DNA of 64,000 nucleotides from BRH-c54 sp036567945. GTDB lineage: Bacteria > Bacteroidota > Bacteroidia > Flavobacteriales_E > Vicingaceae. The notes beneath the pieces were generated by a model. That model saw nothing but the letters and a program-made list of their open reading frames with translations. It was not told the origin of the DNA and searched no databases. The stretch is from positions 7,909 through 71,908 of the forward strand of contig DATCTM010000049.1 in assembly GCA_036567945.1 (NCBI GenBank), in the 5' to 3' direction. The stretch's first letter is position 1. Each line of letters begins with the position of its first letter. Below, one piece after another: positions 60,594 through 64,000 of this stretch. Made by a program: the position numbers and the translations under genes.

Positions 60594-61412
60594 ATGCAAA
60601 ACATCATCAATCCAATCTATTTATCACAAGAAAAAATAGAACAATTAAAACAAGATTTTAATACTGCTAAACCTTGTAAATATATTGTTTTGCCTAATTT
60701 CTTAACGGAAGAATTAGCTACCACATTGTATGAAAATTTCCCTAAAATTGATACCTTAAATGTAAAAAGAAAAAGTATCAATGAAAACAAATCGGAAGAT
60801 TATCATTTTGATCGTTTCCATCCTGCTTTTAGCGATTTAAAAAAAGTAGTTGGTTCTCCTGAGATGTATCAATTTATGGAAACCATTACAGGAATTAAAG
60901 ACCTTAGAACTACCGATGATTCGTTAGGTTCAGGCGTTCACCAAGGGCAAAATGGAAGCTATGTTGATGTGCATATTGATGTGAATTATAATCCTGCAAA
61001 ACATTTGTGGAGAAGAATTAATTTGTTGATTTATTTAAACAAAAATTGGAAACCGGAATATGGTGGAGATTTAGAATTATGGGATAAAAAAATGACACAA
61101 TGCGAGGCTAGAGTACCATGTGATTTTAACAGAGCAGTTATTTTCTTAACTGATGAAAATTCACCTCATGGCTATTCAAAAATAACTATTCCTGAAGGAG
61201 AAACAAGAAAATCTTTTTACACTTATTATTTTACCGAAGTAGGCGAAGGATTTAACTACAGTGATTCCCGTTTTGTTTCTCGTCCGGATGATTCTACAAT
61301 GAAAAAATTGGCTACTTCCATAAAAGAGCCTTTAAAAATTACTGCCAAAAAAATATTAAATGCTATTGGCGTAAAATCATTAGATTTTCAAGATAAGAAT
61401 AAGAAAAAATAA
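60594..61412 (+). CDS. 2-oxoglutarate/Fe(II)-dependent oxygenase family protein
   Basis: 272 residues, soluble. The iron ligands are visible as HxD in VDVHIDVN (about 125-132) and a distal His in NSPHGYSKI (about 190-198), with an Arg for 2-oxoglutarate in ETRKSFYTYYF. The pattern of LRRINLLIYLN-like strand (WRRINLLIYLNKNWKPEYGGDLELWD) is that of prolyl-hydroxylase-like P4Hc/2OG-Fe(II) proteins. The C terminus is rich in lysine. Possible hydroxylase of a protein or glycan; substrate unknown. An ABM-family gene follows 2 bases later, so the two are likely co-transcribed. Confidence 0.85.
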   Translation: MQNIINPIYLSQEKIEQLKQDFNTAKPCKYIVLPNFLTEELATTLYENFPKIDTLNVKRKSINENKSEDYHFDRFHPAFSDLKKVVGSPEMYQFMETITGIKDLRTTDDSLGSGVHQGQNGSYVDVHIDVNYNPAKHLWRRINLLIYLNKNWKPEYGGDLELWDKKMTQCEARVPCDFNRAVIFLTDENSPHGYSKITIPEGETRKSFYTYYFTEVGEGFNYSDSRFVSRPDDSTMKKLATSIKEPLKITAKKILNAIGVKSLDFQDKNKKK

Positions 61413-61414
61413 GC

Positions 61415-61735
61415 ATGATTGCAACAACTCCCCAACCACCTTATTACGCTGTTATTTTTACTTCTACGAAAACAACTACAGACAAAGGGTATAATGAAAT
61501 GGCAGATAAAATGATTGCTTTAGCTGCCAAACAAGAAGGTTTTTTAGGAGTAGAAGCTGCAAGAAGTGAAATAGGCATTACAGTTTCTTACTGGAAAGAT
61601 GTAGCATCAATAATAAAATGGAAAGAAGTCTCCGAACATAAAATAGCACAAGAAAAAGGCAAAACCACTTGGTACAAATCCTTTAAAACCAGAATTGCTA
61701 AAGTAGAAAGAGATTATGAGTTTCATAAAACATAA
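61415..61735 (+). CDS. Antibiotic biosynthesis monooxygenase (ABM)-like protein
   Basis: 106 residues, a small dimeric alpha/beta ferredoxin-like fold. It matches the ABM pattern with YYAVIFTSTKTTTDKGYNEMADKMIALAAKQEGFLGVEAAR followed by GITVSYWKDVASIIKWKEVSEHKIAQEKG. Despite the family name, most such proteins have unknown substrates. It starts 2 bases after the oxygenase gene and 28 bases before the ABC exporter gene; the three may be one transcript. Confidence 0.85.
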   Translation: MIATTPQPPYYAVIFTSTKTTTDKGYNEMADKMIALAAKQEGFLGVEAARSEIGITVSYWKDVASIIKWKEVSEHKIAQEKGKTTWYKSFKTRIAKVERDYEFHKT

Positions 61736-61763
61736 GTAAAAGACTAAAAAGAAATTTAAACTA

Positions 61764-63524
61764 ATGGCAAAGAAAAAACGATTTTCAAAAGAATCTATCA
61801 AAAAAGCGATGCGTGTTTTTCGCTTTATAAAACCTTTTAAAATACCTTTTATAATTGGCCTTTTGGTGCTTTTTATTTCAAGTATTACTACAATGGTTTT
61901 TCCAAAAGTGTTGGGAGATTTAATCGATTCTGTAAATGCTGATGATGCAACTACAGTGAATACTTTCACCCTATTACTGGTTGGTATTTTCTTAGTTACT
62001 GCAATTCTATCTTTCCTAAGAGTATATTTATTTGGGTTAGTTACCTACAAAGCCCTTGCATTACTAAGAATGACCACCTACAAACACTTAATTTCCTCAC
62101 CAATGAGTTATTTCTCTAAAAGACGTGTGGGAGAATTAAGTAGTAGAATTACTTCTGACATTACCTTGTTACAAGATACATTTACTACTACAATAGCTGA
62201 GTTCTTACGTCAGTTTATTACTATTCCTGTGGGAATGTTTTTTCTGCTCTTCATTTCCTTTCGACTAACTGTTTTTATGATCGCTGTTATTCCTGTAGTA
62301 GCAATTATTGGTATATTTTTCGGAAAATATATTAAAAAACTATCTAAAGAAGCTCAAAATGATATTGCAGATGCCAATACTGTTGTTGATGAAACCTTAC
62401 ATGGAATTGCAAGTGTAAAAGCTTATGCCAACGAATTTTTTGAAATTATTCGCTACAAAAAAAGTATAGATAGTTCCGTAAGCACTTCCATAAAAAGAGC
62501 CTTATGGAGAGGAGTTTTTATTGGCTTAATCATGTTTGCTGCCGGTGCTGCCATTGTTTCTATTATTTGGTACGGTCTGCACATGGTTCAAAATGAAGTA
62601 ATCACCTTAGGAGAATTACTTTCTTTTGCCATTTACTCTGCTTTATTAGGGTTCTCTTTTGCTGGGGCAGCCGATTTGTTTTCTCAATTACAAAAAGCCA
62701 TTGGAGCAACAGAAAACCTAATGGACATTTTAGACGAAACAACTGAAAATGTTACGCTTGAAAAAACTCCTGAAATTAAAATTGAAGGAAATTTGGTGTT
62801 CAATAACGTTTGTTTTTCTTACCCTTCTCGTAGAGATATTCAAGTATTAAAAGGCATTACATTTAATGTGGAGCAAGGAAAACAAATTGCTATTGTTGGC
62901 CCTTCTGGTTCAGGAAAATCAACCATTGCAGGATTAATTTTTAGATTCTACGATCCTGAATCGGGCGAAATTTCTATAGATGGTAAAAACATTAATGATT
63001 ATGCGTTATCTCAAATTAGGAATCAAATGGCAATTGTACCACAAGAAGTAATGCTTTTTGGAGGAACCATTAAAGAAAATATAGAATATGGAAAACCCAA
63101 CGCAACAGATGAAGAAATTTTTGAAGCTGCTAAAAAAGCCAATGCCTTAGAGTTTATTGAAAGCTTCCCAGAAAAATTTGAAACCTTAGTTGGCGACAGA
63201 GGAATTCAATTATCCGGAGGACAAAAACAACGTATTGCCATTGCCAGAGCTATTCTTAAAGACCCTTCTATTTTAGTGCTAGATGAAGCTACGAGTGCTT
63301 TAGATTCTGAAAGTGAAAGGCTAGTGCAAGAAGCATTAGAACGATTAATGGAAGGAAGAACTTCTATTGTTATTGCTCACCGACTATCCACCATTAAAAA
63401 AGCGGATACCATTATTGTGCTAGACAATGGAAAAATAAAAGAAAAAGGTACCCACGAAGAATTAGTGAAAAAAGAAAATGGAATTTATAAAAATTTAAGT
63501 ACTTTGCAACTGACAGCAGTTTAA
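61764..63524 (+). CDS. ABC exporter with fused membrane and ATPase domains (MsbA-like)
   Basis: 586-residue half-transporter. Six transmembrane helices (about 28-325; exporter domain with TYKHLISSPMSYFSKRRVGELSSRITSDITLLQDTF), then the nucleotide-binding domain: Walker A GPSGSGKST, signature LSGGQKQRIAIARAIL, Walker B SILVLDEATSALDS and H-loop IAHRLSTIK. It works as a homodimer. Sequence class fits lipid or multidrug exporters such as MsbA. The ATPase is intact. Substrate cannot be told from the sequence. Confidence 0.93.
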   Translation: MAKKKRFSKESIKKAMRVFRFIKPFKIPFIIGLLVLFISSITTMVFPKVLGDLIDSVNADDATTVNTFTLLLVGIFLVTAILSFLRVYLFGLVTYKALALLRMTTYKHLISSPMSYFSKRRVGELSSRITSDITLLQDTFTTTIAEFLRQFITIPVGMFFLLFISFRLTVFMIAVIPVVAIIGIFFGKYIKKLSKEAQNDIADANTVVDETLHGIASVKAYANEFFEIIRYKKSIDSSVSTSIKRALWRGVFIGLIMFAAGAAIVSIIWYGLHMVQNEVITLGELLSFAIYSALLGFSFAGAADLFSQLQKAIGATENLMDILDETTENVTLEKTPEIKIEGNLVFNNVCFSYPSRRDIQVLKGITFNVEQGKQIAIVGPSGSGKSTIAGLIFRFYDPESGEISIDGKNINDYALSQIRNQMAIVPQEVMLFGGTIKENIEYGKPNATDEEIFEAAKKANALEFIESFPEKFETLVGDRGIQLSGGQKQRIAIARAILKDPSILVLDEATSALDSESERLVQEALERLMEGRTSIVIAHRLSTIKKADTIIVLDNGKIKEKGTHEELVKKENGIYKNLSTLQLTAV

Positions 63525-63611
63525 AAAAGTGATAAATGTTGAGTTTTCAATAATCTATAAACTGAAAACTAACTTTATACTTTATAAACTATACAAACTT
63601 TTAACTGTATT

Positions 63612-64000
63612 ATGAAATTAAAATCACTTACTCCCAACCTAATGGTAAACGATGTAGAAGAAACTCTTGAATACTATACAGATATATTGGGTTTTACCTT
63701 ATTAAAGACTGTTCCTGAAAAAGGAGAATTAGATTGGGCAATGGTTAAGCGTGGTGACATTGTGTTAATGTTTCAATCTAAAAAAAGCTTAACTAATGAG
63801 TTACCAAGATTAAAAAGTGAAAAACCGGGTGGTGGATTAACACTATACATACAAGTAGATAGTATTACCGAACTACATGAAGAATTATACCATAACGAAG
63901 TAGAAATTATCTCCGATTTAGAAAGCACTTTTTACGATACCATAGAATTTACCATAGTAGATGTGAATGGCTATATTTTGACTTTTTCTGAGGAGAAATA
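63612..64000 (+). CDS. VOC family (glyoxalase/bleomycin-resistance type) protein, 3' end at window edge
   Basis: 129 codons are visible from the ATG at 63612 and the last bases are TA, so the stop is probably the next base. The paired beta-alpha-beta-beta-beta units of the vicinal oxygen chelate fold are seen: SLTPNLMVNDVEETLEYYTDILGFTLL at the start, GGLTLYIQVDSITELHEELY and FTIVDVNGYILTFSEE at the end. A metal ligand Glu at the end of each unit is plausible, but the substrate is unknown. It lies 87 bases after the ABC exporter gene. Confidence 0.85.
   Translation, partial: MKLKSLTPNLMVNDVEETLEYYTDILGFTLLKTVPEKGELDWAMVKRGDIVLMFQSKKSLTNELPRLKSEKPGGGLTLYIQVDSITELHEELYHNEVEIISDLESTFYDTIEFTIVDVNGYILTFSEEK

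Noticed and set aside
1..64000. tRNA, rRNA, insertion sequence, prophage or defence island
   Set aside because: No tRNA-like T-loop outside coding genes, no transposase, integrase, restriction or toxin-antitoxin motifs were seen in any frame.

Overview
This 64 kb window is chromosomal DNA from a low-GC member of the Bacteroidota, most likely a Flavobacteriales-type bacterium. The reasons are: several proteins with type IX secretion (T9SS) C-terminal sorting domains plus a PorP/SprF-family protein; a YtxJ-type bacillithiol redox protein; lineage-typical families (DUF4834, BatE-like, short SerA without ACT domain, CarB without the allosteric domain); start sites without clear Shine-Dalgarno sequences; and many copies of the Bacteroidota -7 promoter element TAnnTTTG, sometimes with a -33 TTG. 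Genus cannot be told from the sequence alone. I saw no rRNA, tRNA, CRISPR array, insertion sequence, prophage or replication origin, so this looks like core genome with some lineage-specific genes.

Layout. 0-8.4 kb: M23 peptidase (5' end outside the window), TRIC/YicG-type channel, rpmH, carB, DUF4834 protein, a Pmp3-tailed lipoprotein, acyl-CoA dehydrogenase, anmK. 8.4-14.2 kb: mostly minus strand, with a membrane-anchored glycosyltransferase, recR, moaE, a MoeB/ThiF-rhodanese protein, then a lone BatE-like TPR protein (plus) and mltG (minus). 14.4-19.7 kb: an outer-membrane barrel protein, a membrane pyrophosphatase fused to a YceI domain, and pdhB. 19.9-27.1 kb: FemAB-like acyltransferase and polysaccharide deacetylase, the serC-serA-DUF1015 operon, yggS, a DUF1697 gene and tag. 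27-31.9 kb: PAS/zinc protein, SRPBCC-GyrI protein, zinc-ribbon hypothetical, COG2509 flavoprotein, plsC-like acyltransferase. 32-33.8 kb: T9SS type-B cargo with its SprF-like partner. 33.9-41.8 kb: CsdA/DeaD-type RNA helicase and a MacAB-TolC-like export operon with two FtsX/MacB permeases. 41.9-45 kb: DUF493, Crp/Fnr regulator, cold-shock protein, EttA. 45-50.3 kb: two large T9SS type-B surface proteins with almost identical tails. 50.3-57 kb (minus): accA, ispE, a large type-A T9SS beta-propeller protein, an outer-membrane-type protein and lipA. 57-64 kb: OsmC, ytxJ with a 42-residue lipoprotein, ung, a BamA/TamA-like barrel, 2OG-Fe(II) oxygenase, ABM-family protein, an MsbA-like ABC exporter and a VOC protein cut by the window end.

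The themes are cell-envelope biogenesis and export (T9SS, MacAB-like pump, MsbA-like exporter, BamA-like barrel, MltG, AnmK, glycosyltransferase) and central metabolism (CarB, PdhB, SerC/SerA, AccA, LipA, IspE). The most unusual single item is the membrane-bound pyrophosphatase carrying a C-terminal YceI (polyisoprenoid-binding lipocalin-like) domain. No obvious new defence or mobile system is present.
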